Source: Methylobacterium sp. PvR107 (GTDB taxonomy: Bacteria > Pseudomonadota > Alphaproteobacteria > Rhizobiales > Beijerinckiaceae). From it: a DNA stretch of 64,000 nucleotides. The first letter of the stretch is position 1. Each line of letters starts with the position of its first letter. Made by a program: the position numbers and the translations under genes. The notes under the pieces were generated by a model. It saw only the letters and a list, made by a program, of their open reading frames with translations. It was not told where the DNA came from and searched no databases. The stretch is from the NCBI RefSeq assembly GCF_017833295.1, contig NZ_JAFIBW010000001.1:62001-126000 (forward strand), written 5' to 3'. Below are positions 54,815 through 63,587 of the stretch, one piece after another.

Positions 54815-56386
54815 ATGAAGCGACGCACATTCCTCACCGCAGGTGCCTCCATACTTGCAGCGCCGATCGTCGGCCGAGCGCAGGATGCTCGAGTGCTGCG
54901 CATGGTGCCCCAGGCGAACGTGACGTCCATCGACCCGATCTGGACGACCGCGATCGTCACGCGCAATCACGCCTATATCGTCTATGATACCCTGTTCGGC
55001 CTCGATGCCGACCTGCAGCCCCAGCCCCAGATGGCGGCCGGATACCGGATCGAGCAGGATGGGCGGAAGGTGACGATCGCCCTCCGCGAAGGGCTGCGCT
55101 TCCATGACGGCACCCCCGTCCTCGCGCGGGATTGCGTCGCCAGCATCAGGCGCTGGGCCGCCCGGAACGGGTTCGGCCAGACGTTGATGGCCGCGACGGA
55201 CGAGCTCAGCCACGACGGCGATGCTCGCATCGTCTTCCGTTTGAAGGCGCCGTTCCCGCTGCTGCCGAACGCGCTGGCGAGCGTCAGCCAACCCGCCTTC
55301 ATCATGCCGGAACGGATCGCGCAGACGGATCCGTTCAAGCAGATCACGGACGCCACCGGCTCCGGGCCGTTCCGCTGGAAGGCGGACGAGTTCAACTCGG
55401 GCAGCTTGATGGTCTACGAGCGGCACGCAGGATACGTGCCCGCTCCCGGTGCCCCGAGCCTGACCGCGGGCGGCAAAGTCGCCCATTTCGACAGGGTCGA
55501 GTGGCAGATCATTGCCGACGGCGCCACTGCGGCGGCCGCGCTGCAGAACGGCGAGATCGACTGGTACGAGCAGCCGCCGCCGGAACTCCAGCAGCTCCTC
55601 GCCCGCAATCGCAACATCGTCGTGGAAGGGCTCGACCGCTTCACCAATCCGGCCATCCTGCGCATGAACCACCTGCACCCGCCGTTCGACGACGTCGAGG
55701 TGCGCCGGGCGGTGCTGCCGGCCATCGTCCAGAGCGACTTCATGGCAGCCGTGGCCGGTGATGATCCCGCCAACTATGACGACCGGTGCGGGATCTTCAC
55801 GCCCGGAACGCCGATGGCGACGGATGTCGGCATGGAGGTGCTCACGGGGCCGCGGAGCCTCAAGAAGGCGCAGGTGGCGCTGAAAGCTGCGGGCTATAAC
55901 GGTGCGAAGGTCCGGCTGATCGGTCCGACGGACATCCTGGCGCCCTCGGCGATCACCCAGGTCGCGGCCGATCTGCTGCCCCGGATCGGCTTCAACGTGG
56001 ATCTGGCCCTGAGCGACTGGGGTACGGTCATCCAGCGCCGGGTCTCACGCGAGCCCGTCGACAGGGGCGGCTGGTCCGTGCTGCTGACCACGTTCTCGTC
56101 GTTCGACAATGCTGATCCGGCCGCGCTTCACCCGATCAGGGCCAACGGCGCCGGTGCCTGGTTCGGCTGGCCGTCGATTCCGAAGCTGGAGGAACTCCGC
56201 ACCGCCTGGTTCGCCGCTGTGGATGCACAAGCGCGCAAGGCGCTCTGCGCGGAGATGCAGCGGGTCGCGCTCGACCAAGTGGTTTACGTACCGGTCGGCT
56301 CCTATCGGTCCATGACGTCTTTCAGGCGCAATCTGACAGGCCGGGTTCTCGGATTTCCCATTCTCTGGAACATCAGAAAGACCTGA
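54815..56386 (+). CDS. ABC-type peptide/opine substrate-binding protein, Tat-exported
   Basis: 523 residues from the ATG at 54815. The N-terminus MKRRTFLTAGASILAAPIVG has the twin-arginine motif (RRTFL) and a hydrophobic core. The family-5 (DppA/OppA) binding fold follows: PQANVTSIDPIWTTAIVTRN, then YIVYDTLFGLDADLQPQPQM and RFHDGTPVLARDCVASIRRW. It should bind a peptide, opine or similar solute. No permease or ATPase follows, so it may work with a transporter elsewhere. A glutathione transferase gene lies 95 bases downstream. Confidence 0.92.
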   Translation: MKRRTFLTAGASILAAPIVGRAQDARVLRMVPQANVTSIDPIWTTAIVTRNHAYIVYDTLFGLDADLQPQPQMAAGYRIEQDGRKVTIALREGLRFHDGTPVLARDCVASIRRWAARNGFGQTLMAATDELSHDGDARIVFRLKAPFPLLPNALASVSQPAFIMPERIAQTDPFKQITDATGSGPFRWKADEFNSGSLMVYERHAGYVPAPGAPSLTAGGKVAHFDRVEWQIIADGATAAAALQNGEIDWYEQPPPELQQLLARNRNIVVEGLDRFTNPAILRMNHLHPPFDDVEVRRAVLPAIVQSDFMAAVAGDDPANYDDRCGIFTPGTPMATDVGMEVLTGPRSLKKAQVALKAAGYNGAKVRLIGPTDILAPSAITQVAADLLPRIGFNVDLALSDWGTVIQRRVSREPVDRGGWSVLLTTFSSFDNADPAALHPIRANGAGAWFGWPSIPKLEELRTAWFAAVDAQARKALCAEMQRVALDQVVYVPVGSYRSMTSFRRNLTGRVLGFPILWNIRKT

Positions 56387-56481
56387 GCGGCACATCCGGT
56401 CACCGGCGAAGGCCGCGGTCGGTGGGCTCTGACGGGCCGCACCGGATGGCCGGATCAGATGTCTTATGCCAAGGCAAGGTC

Positions 56482-57108
56482 ATGATGCGCATTCTCGGCC
56501 GCTCGACTTCGATCAACGTCCGTAAGGTTCTTTGGGCCGCGGCCGAGGCCGGGTTGAGCTTCGAACATGAGAACGACTGGGCTCTGACCAAAGACACGCA
56601 AGGCCCTGAGTTCAGATCCCTCAACCCGAATGGACTCGTTCCCGTTCTCGTGTGCGCGGAGGGGGTCCTCTGGGAGAGCAATACGATCTGCCGATATCTG
56701 GTTGCGAGATCGGGCCGGCATGATCTTCTGCCCGACAATCCGTTCGCGCGTGCCGCCGTCGAGAAGTGGATGGACTGGCAGGCTGGAGATCTGAATTGTG
56801 CTTGGCAGGCGGCCTTCCTGGGCTTGGTCAGAAAAAACCCTGCTTACAGGCATGATCCGGTTGCGATGGCGCGGAGCGCAGAGCGGTGGAACGACTTGAT
56901 GCTCATCTTGGAGCGGCACTTGGCCGACACCGAAGGCTATGTCATCGGTGACACCTTCACCTTGGCCGACGTGGTGGTCGGCCTTTCGCTCCAACGATGG
57001 CTCCTGACGCCGATTGCGCGACCATCGACGCCGGCGCTCATCGCGTACCGGCAGCGGCTGCAAGCCCGCCCAGCCGTGCAGGCGTGGATTGCCGCCGACG
57101 TACCCTGA
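56482..57108 (+). CDS. Glutathione S-transferase
   Basis: 208 residues from the ATG at 56482, with AAGG upstream. N-terminal thioredoxin-like domain: MRILGRSTSINVRKVLWAAA with Ser/Arg active-site region, then FRSLNPNGLVPVLVCAEGVL and WESNTICRYLVARSG (glutathione contacts). C-terminal helical domain ends with YVIGDTFTLADVVVGLSLQR. A cytosolic detoxification role is likely; the co-substrate is unknown. Confidence 0.92.
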   Translation: MMRILGRSTSINVRKVLWAAAEAGLSFEHENDWALTKDTQGPEFRSLNPNGLVPVLVCAEGVLWESNTICRYLVARSGRHDLLPDNPFARAAVEKWMDWQAGDLNCAWQAAFLGLVRKNPAYRHDPVAMARSAERWNDLMLILERHLADTEGYVIGDTFTLADVVVGLSLQRWLLTPIARPSTPALIAYRQRLQARPAVQAWIAADVP

Positions 57109-57178
57109 AACGAAGGGTGACGAGCGTTCGTGATCAGCCCCCGCTGGGTGGTCCGGGTCGACGTTCGTACAGGGTCCG

Positions 57179-57460
57179 GTGCTGCTGGAGGAGGTCACCT
57201 TCGATCGCGGCGCCGTGGCGAGCCTTGACGGGTCGAGCGACCCGGCCCTGACCTTCCCGGACGTGCCCGAGGTCGTGCTCGACCGGATCGACCGGCCGAC
57301 CGAGAAGCCGTGGGGCGCCGGCGAGCCGTCCGCCGCCATCGTGCCGGCGGCGGTGTCGAACGCGGTCTTCGACGCGACCGGCGTGCGCGTGCGGTCCGTG
57401 CCGTTCACCCCGGCCAAGGTGACGGCAGCCCTGCAGGGGCCTGAAGCGCCAACGGTCAGG
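57179..57460 (+). pseudogene. Remnant of a molybdopterin hydroxylase large subunit
   Basis: The frame reads VLLEEVTFDRGAVASLD, then LTFPDVPEVVLDRIDRPTEK, GAGEPSAAIVPAAVSNAVFD and ATGVRVRSVPFTPAKVTAAL, which is the C-terminal end of xanthine/aldehyde/nicotinate dehydrogenase molybdenum subunits (the Glu of the active site lies in the motif GAGEPSAAIVPA). The whole N-terminal part (about 600 residues) is missing, and after 57460 the frame turns to noise. A deletion remnant; bases 57461-57751 hold no gene. Confidence 0.65.
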
Positions 57461-57751
57461 ATCGGCGGGTCGTCGCGCCGGTCGCGCGGGCCCGGATCGT
57501 TGGTCCGCCGGCCTCGCCGCGGACATCGGGCGGTGCGTCGGCCGCCACGATCGACGCAGCTGAACGAGGCGGCGGGCATGAGCGTGCCCGCGCCAGGTCC
57601 GGTCCGGCCTCCTCTGACCGCATCGCGGCGGCGCTCGAGCATCTGCTGCTCCGCGCGCGTCCCGTGAGCGAGGCGGATGTCCGATCGGATCCCGCCGCGC
57701 TCACGTCCGACGGGTGCGACGGCCGGCCAGCCCCAACGCGCGCCGGTCAGG

Positions 57752-58528
57752 TCAGCGCTGAAGGAAGTCCAAGGTTTCCCGGGCGAACATCGCCGGGGCT
57801 TGAAGCTGCGGGACGTGCGCGCAGTCCGGCAGCATCACGAACCGGGCATCCGCCAGCCCGGACGCGAGCTCACGCGCCATGGCCGGCGGCGTCGCCTCGT
57901 CGTGCTCGCCGACGAGCACCAGGGCGGATGCGCGCACCTCGGCCAGCCGGGGACGCAGATCGAGGCCCGCCAGGGCCGCGCAGGCATTCTGGAACACGCC
58001 GACGTCGGTCCGCAGGAAGGCGGCCCGCCGCTCGGCCATCAAGGCCGGATGGGCGGCCTGGAACGTGGGCGAGAACAGGCGGCGCATCGCCGTCTCGGCC
58101 AGGGCCGGAAGCCCCCGCTCGCCCGCCACGCGCGCCATGCCGCGAAAGGCCTCGCGGCCCGGCTCGGAGAAGCAGGCGCCGCAATCCGCGAAGACGAGGC
58201 GGTCGAACAAGTCCGGGTGGCGCAGGGCGCAGAGCAGCAGCACGAAGCCGCCGTAGCCGTTGCCGAGCCCGGCCGCCGCCCGCCCGCCTGTCGCCGCGCG
58301 CACCGCCTTTCCGACCCGGTCGGAGACCGCCTCGAGACCGCCCGGGACAGGCGCGGAACCGCCGAAGCCCGGCAGGTCCACGACGAGGACCCTGAAGTCA
58401 CGGCTGAGCACCGGGACCACCGCGTCGAAGCTGGTGGCGTCGGCGAGCAGCGAGTGCAGCAGGATCAGGGGCGGCCCGGCACCGTACTCCCGCACCGCAA
58501 CGGTTTCCTCCGCGACCAACGCCTGCAT
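57752..58528 (-). CDS. Alpha/beta hydrolase with Gly at the nucleophile position
   Basis: 258 residues. Fold landmarks are normal: oxyanion strand PLILLHSLLADATSFDAVVP, VLVVDLPGFGGSAPV, the acid in ALVLVGEHDEATPPAM and the late His in PDCAHVPQLQAPAMF. At the nucleophile elbow, where Gly-x-Ser-x-Gly is expected, the sequence is GLGNGYGGFVLLL: position 91 is Gly (codon GGC), one base from Ser. Either this copy lost hydrolase activity or belongs to a non-hydrolytic branch. It is divergent from the GntR regulator at 58629. No signal peptide. Confidence 0.88.
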   Translation of the reverse strand: MQALVAEETVAVREYGAGPPLILLHSLLADATSFDAVVPVLSRDFRVLVVDLPGFGGSAPVPGGLEAVSDRVGKAVRAATGGRAAAGLGNGYGGFVLLLCALRHPDLFDRLVFADCGACFSEPGREAFRGMARVAGERGLPALAETAMRRLFSPTFQAAHPALMAERRAAFLRTDVGVFQNACAALAGLDLRPRLAEVRASALVLVGEHDEATPPAMARELASGLADARFVMLPDCAHVPQLQAPAMFARETLDFLQR

Positions 58529-58628
58529 TCAAGACCTCCCCACCGCCCCTGCCGACGCCTTCAGCCCGCTGTCGCATCCGACGCGCGCAGTCGCAATACA
58601 GTTGACGTGATATTTCACGAATGGCAGC

Positions 58629-59285
58629 ATGTGTCGATCCAATGAGGCCGCCGTGCTGCTCCGTGACAACATCTACGCGGCGATCCGCGCCGACATCCTG
58701 GCCTGCACACTCCGGCCCGGTGCGGAGGTCCGCGAGCAGGAACTAGCCAAGCGCTACGCCGTCAGCCGCCAGCCCGTCCGCGAGGCGCTGCTGCGCCTGG
58801 AGCGCGAGCGCCTCGTGACGGTTCACGCGCGGCAGGGATATCAGATCAACGCAATTTCGGTCGCCGACGCGCGGGATCTGCTGCGCATGCGCCTCGCCCT
58901 CGAGCCGGCCTGCGCGGCGGAGGCCGCGGCCAACGCGCCCGATGCGGTTCTCGACGCGCTCGACGCGTTCCGCACCGTCGCCGACGGCGCCGATTTCATC
59001 GCGGAGAACCGCGCCTTTCACATCGCCCTTGCCGAGGCGTCGGGGAACCGCCGCATGGCCGCGACGGTGCGCGACCTCGTCGAGCAGGCGGACCGGCTGG
59101 TGCGCGTGAGCCTCGACGGCATTCGCGGGCGCGATCCGGCGCAGCTGGTGGCCGAGCACGCCGGCATCATCGACGCGCTCCAGCGCCGCGACGCCCGCGG
59201 CGCGCGGCGCCTCGTGCGCGCGCACGTTGCCCAGGCCGAGCGACGGATCCTGACCGCGCTGGCGCGCAGCGCGATCGTCCTCTGA
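58629..59285 (+). CDS. GntR-family regulator (FadR/FCD type)
   Basis: 218 residues. The N-terminal winged helix has IYAAIRADILACTLRPGAEV and LAKRYAVSRQPVREALLRLE. The C-terminal FCD ligand domain has ALEPACAAEAAANAPDAVLD, then NRAFHIALAEASGNRRMAAT with the conserved His. Metal-binding FCD members respond to acids. It lies 60 bases before the aldehyde dehydrogenase gene on the same strand and probably controls the downstream set. Confidence 0.93.
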   Translation: MCRSNEAAVLLRDNIYAAIRADILACTLRPGAEVREQELAKRYAVSRQPVREALLRLERERLVTVHARQGYQINAISVADARDLLRMRLALEPACAAEAAANAPDAVLDALDAFRTVADGADFIAENRAFHIALAEASGNRRMAATVRDLVEQADRLVRVSLDGIRGRDPAQLVAEHAGIIDALQRRDARGARRLVRAHVAQAERRILTALARSAIVL

Positions 59286-59345
59286 GCAGCGCCGCCTCAG
59301 GCACGAAGCCCGGGACGCGGTTCGAAACGATACGGGAGAGACGCC

Positions 59346-60869
59346 ATGACCCTGCACGCGCCGGCACCCTCGGTCGAGACACGGGGCAACTTCATCGACG
59401 GCCGCGAGGTCGAGGCCGGCGACGGCGCGCTGATCGACGTGCGCAATCCCGCGACCGGCGCGGTGATCGCCCGGATTCCCAATTCAGGTCCCGCCGATGT
59501 CGACAGGGCCATGCGCGCGGCCCGGGCCGCTTTCGAGGGCAAGGAATGGGGTGGGATGGATCTCCGGGCGCGCGCCCGGCTGGTCAATCGCCTGGCCGAT
59601 GCGTTCGAGGCCAACCTCGACACGCTCTACCGGCTGGAGACCACCAACAACGGCCGGCCCGTGAACGAGACCCGGGCGCAACTCTCCCGGCTGCCGGACT
59701 TCTTCCGCTACTTCGCGGGCGTGGCGCTGGCCCGGCGCGACGACGTGATCCCGGTAGAGGGCAACTACCTCAATTACACCCGCCGCACCCCGATCGGCGT
59801 GGTGGCGAACTGCACGCCGTTCAACCACCCGCTGATGATCCTGTGCAAGTCGCTGGCGGTCGTTCTGGCCACCGGCTGCACCACGGTGGTCAAGCCGTCC
59901 GAGTACACGCCGCTCACGACGCTCAAGCTCGCGCAGATCTTCACGGAGGCCGGCCTGCCGCCGGGCGTGTTCAACATCGTGCTGGGCCTCGGCGCCTCCA
60001 CCGGCAAGGCGCTCGCCGAGCACCGCGACATCAACAAGCTGGTGCTCACCGGCGGCACCGAGGCCGGCCGGATCGCCGGCTCGGCCGCCGCCAAGGTCTT
60101 CGCCCACCAGACCATGGAACTCGGCGGCAAGACCCCCGTGATGGTGTTCGAGGATTTCGACGTCGAGCGGGCGGTGAACTACGCGGCCTTCGGCGCCTTC
60201 ATCGGCGCCGGCCAGACCTGCGTGTGCGGCAGCCGCCATCTCGTCCAGGCCTCGATCTACGACGAGTTCGTGGAGCGGCTCGCGGCCAAGACCGCCGCGA
60301 TCCGCCTGGGCGACCCCTTCGATCCGGCGACCCAGCTCGGTCCGGTGATCTCCGAGCGCCAGCGCGAGCGGGTCCTGGCCTATGTCGGCTACGGCCGCGA
60401 CGAGGGTGCCCGCGCGGTCGCGGGCGGCCGCGCCGCGACGGTGCCGGGCTTCGAGGGCGGCTACTTCGTGGAGCCGACGGTCTTCGCCGACGTGCGCGCC
60501 GACATGCGCATCTTCCAAGAGGAGGTGTTCGGGCCGTTCACCAGCGTCACCCGCTTCGAGGACGAGGCCGACGCGCTCCGGCTCGCCAACGACTCGCCCT
60601 TCGGCCTCGCCGCGGCCGTGCGCACGCGCGACGTCGCCCGCGCCCACCGGGTGGCGCACGCCGTCAAGGCCGGCATCGTCTGGATCAACGACCACCACCG
60701 TCTCGACCCGGCCTCGCCCTGGGGCGGGGTGGGCGACAGCGGGCTCGGCCGCGAATGCGGCATCGAGAGCTTCAACGACCATTTCGACGTGAAGAGCGTG
60801 ATGGTCGCCACCGGCGACGGGCCCTTCGACTGGTACCGCGACACGGCCGGCCAGCGTCGCCTGAACTGA
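59346..60869 (+). CDS. NAD(P)-dependent aldehyde dehydrogenase
   Basis: 507 residues, full length, with GGAGAG before the ATG at 59346. Cofactor region VANCTPFNHPLMILCKSLAV and KPSEYTPLTTLKLAQIF, then the Glu of MELGGKTPVMVFEDFD and the catalytic Cys of GAGQTCVCGSRHLV. The C-terminal WGGVGDSGLGRECGIESF is typical. Oxidises an unknown aldehyde to the acid. It is close to the branch of aromatic and hydroxy-acid aldehyde dehydrogenases. Next genes are a transporter and exported esterase-like enzymes. Confidence 0.94.
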   Translation: MTLHAPAPSVETRGNFIDGREVEAGDGALIDVRNPATGAVIARIPNSGPADVDRAMRAARAAFEGKEWGGMDLRARARLVNRLADAFEANLDTLYRLETTNNGRPVNETRAQLSRLPDFFRYFAGVALARRDDVIPVEGNYLNYTRRTPIGVVANCTPFNHPLMILCKSLAVVLATGCTTVVKPSEYTPLTTLKLAQIFTEAGLPPGVFNIVLGLGASTGKALAEHRDINKLVLTGGTEAGRIAGSAAAKVFAHQTMELGGKTPVMVFEDFDVERAVNYAAFGAFIGAGQTCVCGSRHLVQASIYDEFVERLAAKTAAIRLGDPFDPATQLGPVISERQRERVLAYVGYGRDEGARAVAGGRAATVPGFEGGYFVEPTVFADVRADMRIFQEEVFGPFTSVTRFEDEADALRLANDSPFGLAAAVRTRDVARAHRVAHAVKAGIVWINDHHRLDPASPWGGVGDSGLGRECGIESFNDHFDVKSVMVATGDGPFDWYRDTAGQRRLN

Positions 60870-60950
60870 CGACGACGGCGCGGGGGGATGCGAGGTCCGC
60901 GCCAGACGGGCCCCTTCCGCGCCGGCCCCCTCCCCCGGAAGGAAACGCCC

Positions 60951-62348
60951 ATGCCCGCGTCCGTGAACCCGGCGGTCAACGCCGGAGGCCGCCTCGACCG
61001 CCTGCCGATCGGCCCATTCCATCGCCGCATCATGTGGCTGATCGGGATCGGCATGTTCTTCGACGGCTTCGACATCTACATCGCCGCGACCGTTTTGGGC
61101 TCGACCCTGAAGAGCGGCTTCTCGACCCTGCCGCAGAATGCGTGGTTCGTCTCGGCGACCTTCGTGGGGATGATGGCGGGCTCGTTCCTCACGGGCTTCT
61201 TCGGGGACCGCTACGGACGGCGCTTCACCTACCAGGCCAACCTGCTGGTCTTCGGTCTCGCCGCCATCGGCGCGGCCTTCGCGCCGAACATGACGGTCCT
61301 GATCATCCTGCGCTTCATCATGGGCGTCGGCCTGGGGGCCGAGAACGTGGTCGGCTACTCGACCATGACCGAGTTCGTGCCGGCGCGGGCGCGCGGGCGC
61401 TTCCTGGGCCTGATGGCGGTCTTCGTGGTCACCGGCCTGCCGGCGGCGTCCCTCGTCGGATACCTCGTCATTCCGGCTTTCGGCTGGCGGGCGATGTTCG
61501 CGCTGGGCGGCGTCGGGGCTCTGGCCGTCTGGTACGCCCGGAAGAGCCTGCCGGAATCGCCGCGCTGGCTCGAGGCCGTGGGACGCCACGCCGAGGCCGA
61601 GGCGCTGATGCTGACGATCGAGGCCGAGGCGAGCCGGGGCGCGCCCCTGCCGCCCGCAGCCGCGATGGCGCCCGTGCCGCAGCTCGGGCTCGCCGCCCTG
61701 TTCCGGCCGCCGCTGCTGTCGCGGCTGCTGCTGGGCTGCCTGTGCCTCGTGGTGATCAACACGTTGCTTTACGGCTTCGTGACATGGCTGCCGACCTTCT
61801 TCATCCGGCAGGGCCTCTCGGTGGCGACCTCCTTCGGCTACGCACTGCTGATGGGCCTCGGGGCGCCGGTGGGGAGCGCCATCGGCGCGCTGACCGCCGA
61901 CCGCTGGGGCCGCAAGCCGACGATCATCGGCGCCTCGGCGGCCGCCATCCTGTTCGGGATCCTCTACCCGATGACCCAGGATCCGGTCCTGCTGCCGCTC
62001 GTCGGCTTCGGGCTGACCGTGCCGATCTACGTGCTGGTGGCGCTCCTGTTCGGGATCTACATCCCCGAGCTGTTCCCCACCGAGGTGCGGCTGCGGGCCT
62101 CCGGCCTGTGCAACACGGTCGGGCGCGGGGCGACGATCGTGACGCCCTTCCTGGTCGTGAGCCTGTTCGAGACCTACGGCATCGCGGGCGTGACCGGCCT
62201 GATGATCGGGCTCCTGGCCCTGCAGATCGTGGCCGTCGCCGTCTTCGGCGTCGAGCCGCGCCGCCAGAGCCTGGAGAGCCTGGAGCCCGGCCTCACGCCG
62301 GCCGAGGCCAGCGGGGCACGCAGCGCGGTGCCCCGCCCGATCACCTGA
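60951..62348 (+). CDS. MFS transporter (sugar/aromatic-acid type)
   Basis: 465 residues from the ATG at 60951 (GGAAGGAAA upstream). Twelve helices. The start FHRRIMWLIGIGMFFDGFDI and YIAATVLGSTLKSGFSTL are typical of metabolite:proton symporters. The loop FFGDRYGRRFTYQANLLVFG between TM2 and TM3, and the later ADRWGRKPTIIGASAAAILF, carry the two MFS charge motifs. It probably imports the precursor of the aldehyde oxidised by the neighbouring gene. Confidence 0.92.
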   Translation: MPASVNPAVNAGGRLDRLPIGPFHRRIMWLIGIGMFFDGFDIYIAATVLGSTLKSGFSTLPQNAWFVSATFVGMMAGSFLTGFFGDRYGRRFTYQANLLVFGLAAIGAAFAPNMTVLIILRFIMGVGLGAENVVGYSTMTEFVPARARGRFLGLMAVFVVTGLPAASLVGYLVIPAFGWRAMFALGGVGALAVWYARKSLPESPRWLEAVGRHAEAEALMLTIEAEASRGAPLPPAAAMAPVPQLGLAALFRPPLLSRLLLGCLCLVVINTLLYGFVTWLPTFFIRQGLSVATSFGYALLMGLGAPVGSAIGALTADRWGRKPTIIGASAAAILFGILYPMTQDPVLLPLVGFGLTVPIYVLVALLFGIYIPELFPTEVRLRASGLCNTVGRGATIVTPFLVVSLFETYGIAGVTGLMIGLLALQIVAVAVFGVEPRRQSLESLEPGLTPAEASGARSAVPRPIT

Positions 62349-62455
62349 GCGCCCATCACGTTCCCGCGCCATCCCGGAGCCGCACTCGGCGGTCCGGAAC
62401 GGCGGCTGAGTTCGGCCTGCGGGAAGCATCAACACGTTCGAAGGCGAGATCCCCG

Positions 62456-63571
62456 ATGCGCACACCATACCGCAGGCCGCTGGGATGGGTCCTGGCCGCC
62501 ATTCTGCTGGCCGCCGGCCTGTCGCCATCCTCCGCGCACGGTCCGAACGCGCCGCCGCATCGGCTGGAGCCGCTCGGCGATTTGCCGCTGGAGAGCGGCG
62601 AGACGATCCGGGACTTCGCGATCTCCTACGTCACCCACGGGACGCTGAACGCCGACAAGTCGAACGCGATCCTCATGACCACCGCGATCGGCGGCAACCA
62701 TCACCGGATCGACTTCCTCATCGGCCCCGGCAAGGCCCTCGACACGGACCGGTACTTCGTCGTCGCCACCGACGCGATCGGCAACGGGCTGACCACGAGC
62801 CCGAGCAACAGCCCGAGCCAGCACGGCACCGCCTTCCCGCACTTCACCATCCGCGACATGGTCGAGAGCCAGAAGCGGCTCCTGGACCGGCTCGGGATCG
62901 CCCACGTCGTTGCGGTGGCGGGCGCCTCGATGGGCGGCATGCAGGCGCTGCAATGGGGCGTCAGCCATCCCGCCTTCATGGACGGCCTGGTGGCGCTGAC
63001 CCCGATGGCGCGCACCGCGCCCTGGTCGATCGCCGTCAACGAGGCCACCCGCAAGGCGCTGATGCTCGATCCGGCCTTCAAGGACGGCACTTACGAAAAG
63101 CAGCCCGAGCAGGGCTGGCGGCTGCGCGCCGATATCCTGCAGGTGCTGGCCGCCCGGACGCCGGAGGCCCTGCGCGGGATCGCGCCGCAGCCCCTCGACA
63201 TCCTGCCCTGGATGCGCGCGCAAGAGGAGGCGGTGCTCAAGGCCGGCTTCGACGCCAACGACTGGATCGCCCAGACCTGGGCCTACGACCGCCACGACAT
63301 CGGCCAGACGCCCGGCTACGGCGGCGATGTCCGGAAGGCGCTCGCCGCGATCAGGGCCCGAACGCTGATCCTCACCGGCGGCAACCTCGACCTGTACAAT
63401 CCGGTCGAGGAGGCGCGCGAGGCCGGTGCCTATATCCCGCAGGCAAGCGTCGTCGCCGTGCCCTCCGTGCAGGGCCACACGACGGCCACGGCGACCAAGG
63501 CCGCGGACGTGGAGTTCATGAACCGGACCGTCCGGGATTTCCTGGACGCGGCCGCGCCGCGCGGCCGTTGA
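62456..63571 (+). CDS. Exported homoserine acetyltransferase-like alpha/beta hydrolase
   Basis: 371 residues from the ATG at 62456. A Sec signal peptide covers residues 1-27 (GWVLAAILLAAGLSPSSAHG). The fold is that of MetX-type acyltransferases: RDFAISYVTHGTLNADKSNA, then TAIGGNHHRIDFLIGPGKAL, the nucleophile elbow VVAVAGASMGGMQALQWGV (Ser in GASMGG), acid in TLILTGGNLDLYNPVEEARE and His in VPSVQGHTTATAT. Being exported, it is not the methionine-pathway enzyme but more likely a periplasmic esterase. It sits 107 bases behind the MFS gene. Confidence 0.9.
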   Translation: MRTPYRRPLGWVLAAILLAAGLSPSSAHGPNAPPHRLEPLGDLPLESGETIRDFAISYVTHGTLNADKSNAILMTTAIGGNHHRIDFLIGPGKALDTDRYFVVATDAIGNGLTTSPSNSPSQHGTAFPHFTIRDMVESQKRLLDRLGIAHVVAVAGASMGGMQALQWGVSHPAFMDGLVALTPMARTAPWSIAVNEATRKALMLDPAFKDGTYEKQPEQGWRLRADILQVLAARTPEALRGIAPQPLDILPWMRAQEEAVLKAGFDANDWIAQTWAYDRHDIGQTPGYGGDVRKALAAIRARTLILTGGNLDLYNPVEEAREAGAYIPQASVVAVPSVQGHTTATATKAADVEFMNRTVRDFLDAAAPRGR

Positions 63572-63587
63572 CACGGCGAGAGGTCAG

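Noticed and set aside
59484..62528. 1014-residue minus-strand frame opposite aldehyde dehydrogenase and MFS
   Set aside because: Same reason; the sense strand carries conserved catalytic residues.
59546..63571. 1341-residue plus-strand frame
   Set aside because: Only its last 371 codons (from 62456) encode a protein; the earlier part is the wrong frame of two other genes.
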